Assembly (NCBI GenBank): GCA_018267285.1
Contig: JAFDYU010000015.1
Location: 144,599-208,598 of the forward strand
Reading direction: 5' to 3'
Source of the DNA: Bacteroidota bacterium
GTDB lineage: Bacteria > Bacteroidota > Bacteroidia > Cytophagales > Cyclobacteriaceae
Length of the DNA: 64,000 nt
Part shown: positions 1-9,085 of the stretch, piece by piece
How positions within the stretch are numbered: position 1 is the stretch's first letter
Layout: every line of letters starts with the position of its first letter
Position numbers and translations under genes: made by a program
Notes under the pieces: generated by a model
Database searches by the model: none
Seen by the model: only the letters and a program-made list of their open reading frames with translations
Told to the model about the DNA's origin: nothing

Positions 1-3000
1 ATTGCACATTCACTTTATCATTTCTATTGGCAATTTTCTCCGACTTCACGGGCATAACTTTTTCCTCGGTTTGTTGTTGAGGTGCTTGTGCCTGCCCGCC
101 TTGTAGCAGCGAACGCGATTCGTCTTTTTGTTCGCGCAGCTTCTGGCGTTTTTGAGCGTGTGCTTCGTGTACGTCATCGGCTTCCTGAATCGGGATTTCT
201 GCTTTCATCAAAAAAGAAATTGTTTCTTCGTTTACTTTAGAGATGAAACGCTTAAATGCCTCGAAGCCTTCAAATTTATATATCAACAAAGGGTCTTTTT
301 GTTCATAGACGGCATTTTGCACAGATTGCTTTAAGTCGTCCATGTCGCGCAAATGTTCTTTCCAATTTTGATCGATGATGGCCAGTGTGATCATTTTTTC
401 CATCGCTTGAATAAGTTCGGCATTGGCCGTGCTCACACATTTTTTAAGGTTGGCCGAGGCCCCGATTTGCTTCGTGCCATCGGAGAAGGGTACGAGAATT
501 TCCTCGATGGTGGCACCACGGGTTTTGTAAATATCGTTGATGATGGGCATTGCTTTTTGGGCAATGATTTTATTTTTATGATGATAGTGTTTTAAAGATT
601 CTTCATACAGTCTTTCGGTGAGAGCCGTTGCCTCTGCTTTATCAAATTCTTCTGCCGTGATATTGAAATCGATGCCAAGGGTGCTGAGCACACTTAGTTT
701 AAAATTCTCAAAATTTTCGCTTGCTTTTGCTCCGGCAACGATGTCGTCACACGTATCGTAGAGCATAGTAAGAATATCCAACTGGAGGCGTTCGCCAAAC
801 AAGGCATTTCTTCTGCGTTTGTAAATCACTTCGCGTTGAGAGTTCATCACGTTGTCGTATTCCAGCAGGCGCTTGCGTATGCCAAAGTTGTTTTCTTCTA
901 CTTTCTTTTGAGCCCGTTCGATGGAGTTGGTCACCATCGAGTGCTGAATCACCTCGCCTTCCTTCAACCCGAGTCGGTCCATTATGCGTGCAATTCGTTC
1001 GGGCATGAACAACCGCATGAGGTTGTCTTCCAACGAAACGTAGAAGCTGGAAGTACCGGGGTCACCCTGGCGGCCGCTTCGCCCGCGAAGCTGTCGGTCA
1101 ACCCTTCGCGATTCGTGCCGTTCGGTGCCAATGATGGCAAGGCCTCCGGCTGCCTTCGATTCGGACGTAAGTTTTATGTCCGTACCACGGCCGGCCATGT
1201 TGGTGGCAATGGTAACCGTGCCCGGCTTCCCGGCTTCGGCTACAATTTCCGCCTCTCGTTGATGTTGTTTGGCATTAAGGACATTGTGCTTTATTTTTTT
1301 CAACTGCAGCATTCGGCTCACCAATTCGGAAACCTCTACCGAAGTTGTACCCACAAGCACCGGCCTCCCTTCCTTGGTGAGACGAACTATTTCTTCTATC
1401 ACCGCGGTGAACTTTTCGCGCACGGTTTTGTAAACGAGGTCGTCACCGTCTTTGCGGGTAATCGGTCTGTTCGTGGGGATCACCACCACATCCAATTTGT
1501 AAATATCCCACAACTCACCGGCTTCTGTTTCGGCTGTGCCCGTCATACCCGCAAGTTTGTGGTACATACGGAAATAATTTTGAAGCGTAATGGTGGCGTA
1601 GGTTTGCGTGGCGTCTTCCACCTTCACGTTTTCTTTTGCTTCAATGGCTTGATGTAAGCCATCGGAATATCTACGGCCATCGAGCACACGGCCGGTTTGT
1701 TCGTCAACGATTTTTATTTTGCCGTCAACGATAATGTACTCCGTATCTTTTTCGAAGAGTGTGTAGGCTTTTAACAGTTGATTGATGCTGTGAATGCGCT
1801 GCGACTTGGTGTTGTAATCGCGGATGAGATCTTCTTTTTTTATCAGCTTATCTTCATCCGATAAAGTTGGATCTTTTTCGATTTTGTTCAGTTCAATTCC
1901 AATTTCCGGCAGGATGAAAAAATTTGAATCTTCGCCTTCGCCCGTGATGAGGTCAATGCCTTTTTCGGTTAGCTCCACACTGTTGTCTTTTTCATCGATC
2001 ACAAAATAGAGGGGCTCATCGGCCTTGGGCATTTCTTTTTTATTGTCTTGCAGATAAAAATTTTCGGTCTTTTGAAGAACCGCTTTGTTTCCTGTTTCGC
2101 TCAACGCTTTGATCAAAGGCTTATACTTTGGCATGGCCCGGTGTGCGCGGAAGAGCGGGAGCCCTCCTTCTTTGTCGTTGCCTTCGGCCAGCAGTTTTTT
2201 TGCATCGTTGAGGTACTGATTTACTAGTTTTTTTTGTGCCTCTACAACTTTGCCGATGCGAGGTTTTAAATCGTAAAACTCGTGTTCGTCTCCACGCGGA
2301 ATTGGGCCAGAAATGATTAAAGGTGTTCGGGCCTCGTCAATAAGGATTGAATCCACCTCGTCCACCATAGCATAATGATGAGTGCGCTGCACAAGCTCTT
2401 CGGGGTCGCGCGCCATGTTGTCGCGCAGGTAGTCAAACCCAAATTCATTATTGGTGCCGTAGGTGATGTCTGCTTTGTAGGCATTCCTTCGTTCGATGGA
2501 GTTGGGTTCGTGCTTATCAATACAATCTACGTTCAAGCCGTGGAACTGAAATATCGGGCCCATCCATTCGCTATCGCGCCTGGCGAGATAATCGTTTACC
2601 GTTACAATGTGTACGCCTCGCTTGGCGAGTGCGTTTAAGAATGCCGGAAACGTAGCCACTAATGTTTTCCCTTCACCCGTGGCCATCTCGGCAACTTTGC
2701 CTTCGTGCAGGGCTATACCACCAATAATTTGTACATCGTAGTGCACCATGTCCCAAGTAATCAGGTTGCCGGCTGCCATCCACTGGTTGTGCCAATGCGC
2801 CTTGTCGCCAACAATTTTTACATTGTTGTGTTTGGCGGCAAGTTCCCGATCGTGGTCGGTGGCTGTAACTTCTAGAAAATCATTTTCTTTAAAACGCTTT
2901 GCGGTTTCCCGGATGATGGCAAATGCCTGGGGCAATACTTCTATCAGAATCTTTTCAAGTTCTTTGTTGCGCTCAAGCTCTGTTTTATCGATTTGCGAAA

Positions 3001-3256
3001 AAACAAATTCCTTTTCGTTGATGTCCATCTCCGGGTGATCGGTGATTCGCTGGTAAAAACCGGCAATCTGGTCGTCTATCAGTTTTAATTTGGAGTTGAT
3101 ATAATTTTGGATTTCAACGGTGCGGTGGCGCAATTCATCGTTCGAGAGGGAAATCATACCCTCTCCTTCACTTTTGGTTTGTTCAACCAATGGAGTCATC
3201 CGTTTAATGTCTTTTTCGGATTTTGAACCGAAAATTTTGGCAATGAGTTTTAACAT
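1..3256 (-). CDS. secA: Preprotein translocase ATPase SecA (3' end beyond window)
   Basis: Motor ATPase that drives unfolded preproteins through SecYEG. Reading the minus strand from the ATG at 3254-3256 gives a protein starting MLKLIAKIFGSKSEKD. The Walker A motif ATGEGKT lies near residues 192-198 and the DEVDSILIDEART Walker B region near 299. Walker A sits about 90 residues later than in E. coli SecA, which fits the N-terminal insertion known in Bacteroidota SecA. The visible product is about 1085 residues and ends in a Q-rich linker followed by KIANRNDKVNVQ, so only a short C-terminal tail should be missing at the left edge. It follows dapF on the same strand after 71 nt. Family assignment is certain; the 3' end is not visible. 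Confidence 0.97.
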   Translation of the reverse strand, partial: MLKLIAKIFGSKSEKDIKRMTPLVEQTKSEGEGMISLSNDELRHRTVEIQNYINSKLKLIDDQIAGFYQRITDHPEMDINEKEFVFSQIDKTELERNKELEKILIEVLPQAFAIIRETAKRFKENDFLEVTATDHDRELAAKHNNVKIVGDKAHWHNQWMAAGNLITWDMVHYDVQIIGGIALHEGKVAEMATGEGKTLVATFPAFLNALAKRGVHIVTVNDYLARRDSEWMGPIFQFHGLNVDCIDKHEPNSIERRNAYKADITYGTNNEFGFDYLRDNMARDPEELVQRTHHYAMVDEVDSILIDEARTPLIISGPIPRGDEHEFYDLKPRIGKVVEAQKKLVNQYLNDAKKLLAEGNDKEGGLPLFRAHRAMPKYKPLIKALSETGNKAVLQKTENFYLQDNKKEMPKADEPLYFVIDEKDNSVELTEKGIDLITGEGEDSNFFILPEIGIELNKIEKDPTLSDEDKLIKKEDLIRDYNTKSQRIHSINQLLKAYTLFEKDTEYIIVDGKIKIVDEQTGRVLDGRRYSDGLHQAIEAKENVKVEDATQTYATITLQNYFRMYHKLAGMTGTAETEAGELWDIYKLDVVVIPTNRPITRKDGDDLVYKTVREKFTAVIEEIVRLTKEGRPVLVGTTSVEVSELVSRMLQLKKIKHNVLNAKQHQREAEIVAEAGKPGTVTIATNMAGRGTDIKLTSESKAAGGLAIIGTERHESRRVDRQLRGRSGRQGDPGTSSFYVSLEDNLMRLFMPERIARIMDRLGLKEGEVIQHSMVTNSIERAQKKVEENNFGIRKRLLEYDNVMNSQREVIYKRRRNALFGERLQLDILTMLYDTCDDIVAGAKASENFENFKLSVLSTLGIDFNITAEEFDKAEATALTERLYEESLKHYHHKNKIIAQKAMPIINDIYKTRGATIEEILVPFSDGTKQIGASANLKKCVSTANAELIQAMEKMITLAIIDQNWKEHLRDMDDLKQSVQNAVYEQKDPLLIYKFEGFEAFKRFISKVNEETISFLMKAEIPIQEADDVHEAHAQKRQKLREQKDESRSLLQGGQAQAPQQQTEEKVMPVKSEKIANRNDKVNVQ

Positions 3257-3302
3257 AAAAAAATCAATAATCGATAGTAAAAATGGAATGCCCGAAGGGG
3301 GC

Positions 3303-3310
3303 GAAAGTTA
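3303..3310 (-). promoter_or_regulatory. Possible promoter -7 box for secA
   Basis: Minus-strand TAACTTTC matches seven of eight positions of the Bacteroidota -7 consensus TAnnTTTG, 46 nt before the secA start. No well-spaced -33 TTG partner is evident, so secA may instead be read through from dapF. Confidence 0.3.
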
Positions 3311-3327
3311 AGGAAATTGAGGGGCAA

Positions 3328-4101
3328 TTATAGTTCCAAAGTTCCCTGAAACACCATTTTGGCAGGGCCGATGAGGTAAATATCGGTAAACGAGCCATCA
3401 TGGCTCAATTTAAATTCTACAGAAAGTTCTCCACCCAGCGTTTTTACTTGCACAGGCGATTGGTAATGGTGAAAACTTGAGGCCAAGGCTGCTGCTGTTA
3501 CTCCCGTGCCACACGACAGGGTTTCGTTTTCAACCCCACGCTCGTAGGTTCGCACAAAAATGGAACGGTCATCAAGCAATTCAATAAAGTTGACATTCGT
3601 GCCCGCAGGTTTGAATTTTTCACTGTACCTGATTTTCCTGCCTTCCTCCACCACCGGAAAATTTTTTACATCTTTTGCAAAGCAGATAACATGCGGTGAA
3701 CCGGTGTTGATGAAATAATTGCCGTCATTTTTTTTTGTATCGGTCACGTCATTCATTCTCAAACGAACAGTGTCGTTCGAGAGTAACTCCGCCTCATGCA
3801 CTCCGTCATAAGCCTGGAAGGTTGCCTTGCCGTTTACGATGCCGAGCGAAGAAGCCATTTTTAAGGCCGCACGACTTCCGTTTCCGCATAAGCTTGCCGA
3901 GCCGTCTGCGTTGAAGTAAATCAAATTAAAATCGTGAGTGGGGTGTGTTTCGATAAGCATCAGCCCGTCTGCACCGATGCCGAACTTTCGATCGCAGATT
4001 TTTTGTACATCGCTTTCCGAAAACGTAACGATTTTATTGCGATTGTCCACAATCACAAAATCGTTTCCGGTTGCCTGATATTTTTGAAAAGGAATTATCA
4101 C
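3328..4101 (-). CDS. dapF: Diaminopimelate epimerase
   Basis: Converts LL-diaminopimelate to meso-diaminopimelate for lysine and peptidoglycan synthesis in the cytoplasm. At 257 residues it has the usual length. Both catalytic cysteines are visible: the first in LCGNGSR (about C72) and the second in SCGTGVTAAAL (about C197). The N-terminal FQKYQATGNDFVIVDN and the GIGADGL stretch are diagnostic of the family. The gene starts 2 nt after the DUF4834 gene ends, so the two are co-transcribed, probably with secA further downstream. Confidence 0.97.
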   Translation of the reverse strand: MIIPFQKYQATGNDFVIVDNRNKIVTFSESDVQKICDRKFGIGADGLMLIETHPTHDFNLIYFNADGSASLCGNGSRAALKMASSLGIVNGKATFQAYDGVHEAELLSNDTVRLRMNDVTDTKKNDGNYFINTGSPHVICFAKDVKNFPVVEEGRKIRYSEKFKPAGTNVNFIELLDDRSIFVRTYERGVENETLSCGTGVTAAALASSFHHYQSPVQVKTLGGELSVEFKLSHDGSFTDIYLIGPAKMVFQGTLEL

Positions 4102-4103
4102 AA

Positions 4104-4307
4104 CTACTTCACTTCTTCAAAGTCAACGTAATCGCCACCCTTGATTTTTCCGCGACTATTTTTTTTGGAGTCGGGCTCAACCCTGATTTTTCCATCGGGC
4201 CTCCGCGTGTTTCTGTTTTGTGAGGCCGCGCCTACACGAAAAAAAAAGCCCCCCACTTTAGATAAAATGTAAAAGGTAATGGCAAGGATTAATAATAATT
4301 TGATCAT
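4104..4307 (-). CDS. DUF4834-type small membrane protein
   Basis: A 67-residue protein with one N-terminal membrane segment (about residues 2-20), then a basic, Asn- and Lys-rich tail ending KGGDYVDFEEVK. This arrangement and ending are those of the Bacteroidota DUF4834 family as I know it; its function is unknown. It is the first gene of the run leading to dapF and secA. A good -7 box lies 20 nt upstream, supporting this start. Assignment rests on pattern recognition, not on an alignment. Confidence 0.75.
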   Translation of the reverse strand: MIKLLLILAITFYILSKVGGFFFRVGAASQNRNTRRPDGKIRVEPDSKKNSRGKIKGGDYVDFEEVK

Positions 4308-4327
4308 TTTAATAGCAAACGAGAAGG

Positions 4328-4335
4328 CAAAGGTA
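4328..4335 (-). promoter_or_regulatory. Promoter -7 box for DUF4834-dapF(-secA)
   Basis: Minus-strand TACCTTTG is a perfect match to the Bacteroidota -7 element TAnnTTTG and lies 20 nt before the ATG. A TTG lies 27 nt further upstream, longer than the usual spacing, so the -33 half is uncertain. Confidence 0.5.
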
Positions 4336-4372
4336 TAAGTTCTTATCGTTTTTGTCTGCCAGCAACAAGAAC

Positions 4373-4407
4373 AAAAAAGCCGGCTCCTTTTGGAGACGGC
4401 TTTTTTT
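4373..4407 (-). terminator. Intrinsic terminator of the bamA-ompH operon
   Basis: GCCGGCTCC, loop TTTT, GGAGACGGC form a nine-pair stem with one G-A mismatch, flanked by six A on the left and seven T on the right. Because of these flanks it can terminate in both directions. It begins 17 nt after the stop of the second OmpH gene and insulates it from the DUF4834 promoter. Confidence 0.85.
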
Positions 4408-4423
4408 AATTTTAGTTTTAATA

Positions 4424-4972
4424 CTATTTCGTGGTGGTTGGAACAGGTGCCGTAGGTGTTATGCCAAGCTTTTTCAGCACCAGGTTAGAAACATTGTATT
4501 TTTCATCGCTGTAAAGCAAAATGTCTCCACCGTTGGCAATGGCCGGATTGATAATAAAAGCAAAACCGTTTTCTTTGGCAACCTCTTCAATGGCCTTTCC
4601 AATTTTTTTATAGATAGGATCCATCAATTCAGCTTGCTTTTTTTGATAGGACGATTGAGCATCTTGTTGAAATTTCTGCATGTTTTCTTGCAAGGCAGCC
4701 AGCTCACGTTCTTTATCGGCTTTGATGGCTTCGGGCGTAGTGGCGGGCATACCCTGGTAGGCTTTCATTTTTGCTTGGTAGTCGTCATACTTCGCTTTCA
4801 TTTGGTTTTCCAATTGCGAGAAATGAGTTTTCAACTGGCTGTCGATTTGTTTGAATTCAGGCATTTGACTCAAAATATAATCGGATTCGGCATACCCGAT
4901 TTTTTGCGCTGGATCTTGTGCATTTACTGTGAAAATTAATTCACATAACAGCACGGCTAAAAGTGTTCTCAT
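4424..4972 (-). CDS. OmpH/Skp-family periplasmic chaperone (second copy)
   Basis: A 182-residue Skp-like chaperone that should hold outer-membrane proteins soluble in the periplasm before BamA inserts them. It has a signal peptide ending near VNAQ, the family opening KIGYAESDYILSQMPE, a long charged coiled-coil middle (about residues 45-115) and a C-terminal return strand with YNVSNLVLKKLG. A Pro/Thr-rich tail ends in TTTK. It is the last gene of the operon, 24 nt after the first OmpH copy, and is followed by a strong terminator. The tandem pair probably arose by duplication. Confidence 0.92.
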   Translation of the reverse strand: MRTLLAVLLCELIFTVNAQDPAQKIGYAESDYILSQMPEFKQIDSQLKTHFSQLENQMKAKYDDYQAKMKAYQGMPATTPEAIKADKERELAALQENMQKFQQDAQSSYQKKQAELMDPIYKKIGKAIEEVAKENGFAFIINPAIANGGDILLYSDEKYNVSNLVLKKLGITPTAPVPTTTK

Positions 4973-4996
4973 TTTCAGATTAAGATTAATTGTTTA

Positions 4997-5530
4997 CTAT
5001 TTTATTTTATCATTAGGGTCTCCCAGTCCAAGTTCTTCCAAAACAAAGTCGGTGTAGTCATGACGCGGGTCGGTGTAGATCATCACCAGTTCGGCTGCCT
5101 TATCAAACACAATGGCCAACCGGTTGGCTTTAGAAACTTTACTTACTGCGTCAAACACTTTATCCTGCAAAGGTTTAATCAATTCTTGTTTTTTCAAAAA
5201 AAATAATCCGCCAAAGCCAAAAACCTTTTTTTGATAGTCTTTCAACTCCGTTTCCTTTTTTTTGATCTCTGCCTGTCGTTCTTCCCTCATTTCTTCGGTC
5301 AACAGCACTTGTTCGGCCTGGTAGATCGAATAGAGCGCATCTACTTTAGTTTGCATCTCTTCAATTTCTTTTTGCCAGGCTGCCGAAAACTGTTCCAGTT
5401 CGTTTTGTGCTTTGGCGTATTCGGGCATTTTGCTCAAAATAAATTCGGAGTCGATGTACCCGAACTTCTGTGCAGAGGCAAAATTCAGGCCGAAGAGTAC
5501 AAAGCTGAAAATAGCTATGAAAACCTTCAT
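4997..5530 (-). CDS. OmpH/Skp-family periplasmic chaperone (first copy)
   Basis: A 177-residue paralogue of the next gene, with a signal peptide ending near ASAQ, the start KFGYIDSEFILSKMPEY, and a coiled coil rich in Glu, Lys and Gln from about residue 40 to 110. The ending DYTDFVLEELGLGDPN is typical of the family. The ATG lies 2 nt after the bamA stop codon, so translation is likely coupled. The predicted role is ferrying barrel proteins to the BAM complex. Confidence 0.93.
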   Translation of the reverse strand: MKVFIAIFSFVLFGLNFASAQKFGYIDSEFILSKMPEYAKAQNELEQFSAAWQKEIEEMQTKVDALYSIYQAEQVLLTEEMREERQAEIKKKETELKDYQKKVFGFGGLFFLKKQELIKPLQDKVFDAVSKVSKANRLAIVFDKAAELVMIYTDPRHDYTDFVLEELGLGDPNDKIK

Positions 5531-5532
5531 TA

Positions 5533-8265
5533 TTATCGGATTTGCTGGCCGATGGTGAAGTGAAAGTGAGTGCCGCTAACCTGATTGGAGTTTGGCAAGG
5601 TATCGAAACCATAGGCCCAGTTAAGTCCAATCAAACCAAAAGCTGGCATGAAAATTCGCGCTCCAAATCCGGCCGAGCGATACAGGTTAAACGGATTAAT
5701 GTCTTGATAATTGCCCCAGTTGTTGCCGGCTTCCGTAAACAAGAACGAATAAACCGTAGCGGCCTGGCTGGTAACCACCGGGTAGCGCAATTCCATACTA
5801 AACTTGTTGTAAACTATCCCGCCCTCAATTCCGTTGGCAGCTTGAGTGCCGCGAAGGGCGTAAAGAGGAGGCGTAACCGAGTTATCCGGGTAGCCCCGCA
5901 AACCAATAATCTCTTGCCCGAGAACGAAGGAATTGAACCCGCCCGTTAAACCCGACCCACCTATTAAGAAACGCTCAAATGGTCCTGGCCCACCAATTTT
6001 GTTGTTGTAGGTGCCGATATAACCAAAATGGGCTTTGGTTTCGATTACCAAACTGCGGCCATCCGGTTTTTTGCTGCCCAACAATTTGATGTAGAATTTT
6101 GAATCGAACATCCACTTGTGCAACTCAAGCCAGTGGTATCGGGTGTTTACGTCTCTGTAATAGTCGGCAGATCTAAATAACGAATACGGAGGCGTTAAGC
6201 TTAAGCTCAAGGAAATGGTTGACCCCGTGGTAGGGAACATGGGGTTGTCAATACTGTTTCGAGCAAGGGTTGTGTTAAAAATAAAACTATTGGTAGAACC
6301 TATGGCAGGTAACACATTATTGTTCGATCCAAAATAATTCTTGTAGTTGTACACAAGGAAAGAAAGCGAATTGGTTAATGTAAACAATTCATCGGGCCAG
6401 GTAAGCCTGCGCCCCATAGCAATAGTAACCCCGCTTTGTTTTAAGTAAGCACTGTTGGCATCGTAGCTGAACGCAAAACCGCTACGCCCGCTGGGGATGC
6501 GTGAGGCCGAGTGATTTAAACTAACGGTGAGCGAGTTTGGTTTGCGCCCGCCAAGCCAGGGCTCGGAGAACGAGAGGTTGTAGCTTTGAAAAGATTTGCC
6601 GTTGGCCTGCATTTGAATGGAGAGCCGTTGGCCATCGCCTGTGGGCAGTGGCCTCCACTTTTTGAAATTAGCCACGTTACGCATCGAAAAATTATTGAAG
6701 GTAAGGCCCACTGTGCCTACAAATCCGTAGTAACCACCCCACCCGCCTGAAAGCTGAACTTGATCATTGGATTGTTCTTCAACTTTCCACCCAATATTTA
6801 CTGTTCCTTTATCTGAGTTAGGCCGAATTTCTTGCTCTATTTTTTGGGCGTTGAAATACCCCATTTGCGAAAGCCGCTGCTGTGAGCTGATGATGTCTCC
6901 TCTCCGAAATTTTTGGCCGGGTATAGTGGTTAGTTCTCTGCGTATCACATGCTCGCTCGTTCTTTCGTTTCCGGTAATGGTTACCAAGTCAATGATGGCC
7001 TGATCGCCTTCTACAATGCGCATCTCAACGTCAATAGAATCACCTTCAACAGCCACCTCCACGGGCGTAACGTGAAAGAACAAGTAGCCGTCATCCATGT
7101 AGAGGCCACTGATGTCTGCGCCTCCTTTTGGGTTAAAAGTTGTTTTCTTGTCTATCGCTTCCTGGCTATACACATCGCCTTTCTTGATGTCGAGCACTTT
7201 GTTGAGTGTAGCTGCGGTGTATAAATAATTACCGGTCCAGATGATATTTCTAAAATAGTATTTGCGCCCCTCGGTAAGTTTTAGTTTTAGATCAATGGTG
7301 GAATAATCGTGTTTGGAAATGGTATCGGATATGATGTCGGCATCCCGATAACCCTGCGCGTTAAGATAAGCGATTAATTTCTTTTTGTCTTCTTCATATT
7401 CGGTTTGGATAAATTTCGAACTCTTCAAAAAATTCAATTTAACCTGTTCGTTCAAAAATTTTTTAAGGTCGCGCCAGCTGGTCGTTTTGCTTGAATCAAA
7501 ATATTCTTTGACGTAGCGCGGTTTAAATCCAAACACCGAAGAAAGCAGCGTTCTGTGCAGCGAAACTTTGGCTCGCTCGTGTGTCTTTTTCAATTTTTTC
7601 TTTAGCGTAGCCGATGAAACTTGGTTGTTGCCCTCGAAGGTGATCTTATTAATTTTCACTTTGGATTGAACGTCAACATCGATGCGCAGGCGCACGCCTC
7701 CCCGATTGAGGGTGTCTCGTTCTCGTACGATTTTTACCTCGGTATTTAAAAACCCTTTCTTCACAAAATGTTTCCGAACGGAGTTCTCTGCGTTTCTCAC
7801 CATGGCATCGGTAACTACTTTGCCGCGGATCAGTCGCATGTCTTCTTTGAGGGACGATTGTTTACCCTGAGATATACCACGGAAATAGAAATCGGTGAGG
7901 CGTGCACGTTCGGTGAGTTTAATAGTAAGGTAAACATTGGTGCCCTCCAATCGGTCTGCGGATATAGTTACGTCACCAACCAGGCCGTGTTTCCAAAGCC
8001 TTCTGATTGCCGTGGAGGTGGAGGTGCCCGGTATTTTTATCCGATCACCGATTTTTAAACCGGTGAGGGAGATCATCGCATTTTTATCAAGTATGTTCAG
8101 GCCAACCACTTCAATACCCGCAATGGTGTATTCGGTGGGTGTAGAATAATTCAACCCCGGCTTAGGCTGTGCTCCGGGTGTGGTCACTTTTGTTCTGTTT
8201 CTAAATTGAGCTTGAGAGGCAATAGAAAACAACAGGATGGAAAACAACAGGAAAAATCTCTTCAT
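5533..8265 (-). CDS. bamA: Outer-membrane protein assembly factor BamA
   Basis: Central Omp85 protein that folds beta-barrels into the outer membrane. I take the ATG at 8263-8265 (MKRFFLLFSILLFSIASQAQ, a good signal peptide), giving 910 residues; the longer frame would start at a TTG overlapping uppS. POTRA domains occupy about residues 50-480, with YTIAGIEVVGLNIL beginning the first and VTITGNERTSEHVIRREL marking a late one. The C-terminal half is a barrel with the conserved loop element GLRGYPDNS. It is longer than E. coli BamA (about 810). It lies directly between uppS and two Skp-like chaperones. Confidence 0.96.
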   Translation of the reverse strand: MKRFFLLFSILLFSIASQAQFRNRTKVTTPGAQPKPGLNYSTPTEYTIAGIEVVGLNILDKNAMISLTGLKIGDRIKIPGTSTSTAIRRLWKHGLVGDVTISADRLEGTNVYLTIKLTERARLTDFYFRGISQGKQSSLKEDMRLIRGKVVTDAMVRNAENSVRKHFVKKGFLNTEVKIVRERDTLNRGGVRLRIDVDVQSKVKINKITFEGNNQVSSATLKKKLKKTHERAKVSLHRTLLSSVFGFKPRYVKEYFDSSKTTSWRDLKKFLNEQVKLNFLKSSKFIQTEYEEDKKKLIAYLNAQGYRDADIISDTISKHDYSTIDLKLKLTEGRKYYFRNIIWTGNYLYTAATLNKVLDIKKGDVYSQEAIDKKTTFNPKGGADISGLYMDDGYLFFHVTPVEVAVEGDSIDVEMRIVEGDQAIIDLVTITGNERTSEHVIRRELTTIPGQKFRRGDIISSQQRLSQMGYFNAQKIEQEIRPNSDKGTVNIGWKVEEQSNDQVQLSGGWGGYYGFVGTVGLTFNNFSMRNVANFKKWRPLPTGDGQRLSIQMQANGKSFQSYNLSFSEPWLGGRKPNSLTVSLNHSASRIPSGRSGFAFSYDANSAYLKQSGVTIAMGRRLTWPDELFTLTNSLSFLVYNYKNYFGSNNNVLPAIGSTNSFIFNTTLARNSIDNPMFPTTGSTISLSLSLTPPYSLFRSADYYRDVNTRYHWLELHKWMFDSKFYIKLLGSKKPDGRSLVIETKAHFGYIGTYNNKIGGPGPFERFLIGGSGLTGGFNSFVLGQEIIGLRGYPDNSVTPPLYALRGTQAANGIEGGIVYNKFSMELRYPVVTSQAATVYSFLFTEAGNNWGNYQDINPFNLYRSAGFGARIFMPAFGLIGLNWAYGFDTLPNSNQVSGTHFHFTIGQQIR

Positions 8266-8269
8266 CAGG

Positions 8270-9013
8270 TCAGGCAATTGGGGTCAACACTTTACCAAAT
8301 CTCCGCTCCCTCTTCTGATAGGCGCAAATGGCTTCGTATAAATCTTCTTTTCTAAAATCAGGCCACAGTCGTGGTGTAATGTACAATTCGGTATAGGCAA
8401 TTTGCCATAATAAAAAATTGCTGATGCGCACTTCACCACTTGTTCGAATCAATAACTCGGGGTCCGGTACACCGTGGGTGTCGAGATATTTCTCTACCGT
8501 TGATTCGGTAATATCTTCGGGCTTTAATTGGCCATTTTGTACTTGCTCCGCGATCCGTTTTGTTGCCTGAGTGAGTTCGGAGCGTCCACTGTAGCTGAGG
8601 GCCAGTTGCAAAACCAGCCCTGTATTATTTTTTGTGGTATTAATTGCCTGAGCCAAATTCTGTTGACAAGCTTTGGGAAGACTGTTGATGTCTCCAATGG
8701 CTTTCAAACTAACTTTATTTTCAAGCAAGGTCTTCATTTCTTTTTGAAGTGTGTTCACCAGTAGTTCCATCAATCCATCTACCTCTTCTTTTGGCCTTCC
8801 CCAGTTTTCGGTACTGAAGGCATAGAGCGTTAAAAATTTTACTCCAAGCTCAGCACAAGCCTCTGTGGTTTCTCTCACAGCCTGCACTGCGTTGCGGTGG
8901 CCGAAAATCCGCGCGGCTCCCTTCTGTTTTGCCCAACGGCCGTTGCCGTCCATGATAACGGCTACGTGTTGAGGGAGATTATTGAAGTCAATATTTTCTT
9001 TTAACGTTGACAC
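8270..9013 (-). CDS. uppS: Isoprenyl transferase (undecaprenyl diphosphate synthase)
   Basis: Builds the C55 lipid carrier used for peptidoglycan and other surface glycans. The 247-residue protein contains HVAVIMDGNGRWAKQ with the catalytic Asp near residue 22, FGHRNAV, TLYAFSTENWGRP, and the C-terminal LLIRTSGEVRISNFLLWQ substrate-binding motif. These are the signatures of cis-prenyltransferases. Its stop lies 4 nt before the bamA start. The uppS-bamA order is common in Bacteroidota. Confidence 0.96.
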   Translation of the reverse strand: MSTLKENIDFNNLPQHVAVIMDGNGRWAKQKGAARIFGHRNAVQAVRETTEACAELGVKFLTLYAFSTENWGRPKEEVDGLMELLVNTLQKEMKTLLENKVSLKAIGDINSLPKACQQNLAQAINTTKNNTGLVLQLALSYSGRSELTQATKRIAEQVQNGQLKPEDITESTVEKYLDTHGVPDPELLIRTSGEVRISNFLLWQIAYTELYITPRLWPDFRKEDLYEAICAYQKRERRFGKVLTPIA

Positions 9014-9085
9014 AAGGGTGCAAAAGTAGCCAATTTTTACAATTCGATTTGCCGAATCGAGCTCAACAATGCGATGAATTTAAAC

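Noticed and set aside
836-1657. Plus-strand open frame of 273 codons opposite secA
   Set aside because: It lies wholly antisense to SecA coding sequence; its translation is rich in His, Phe and Cys with no motif, as expected for a shadow frame.
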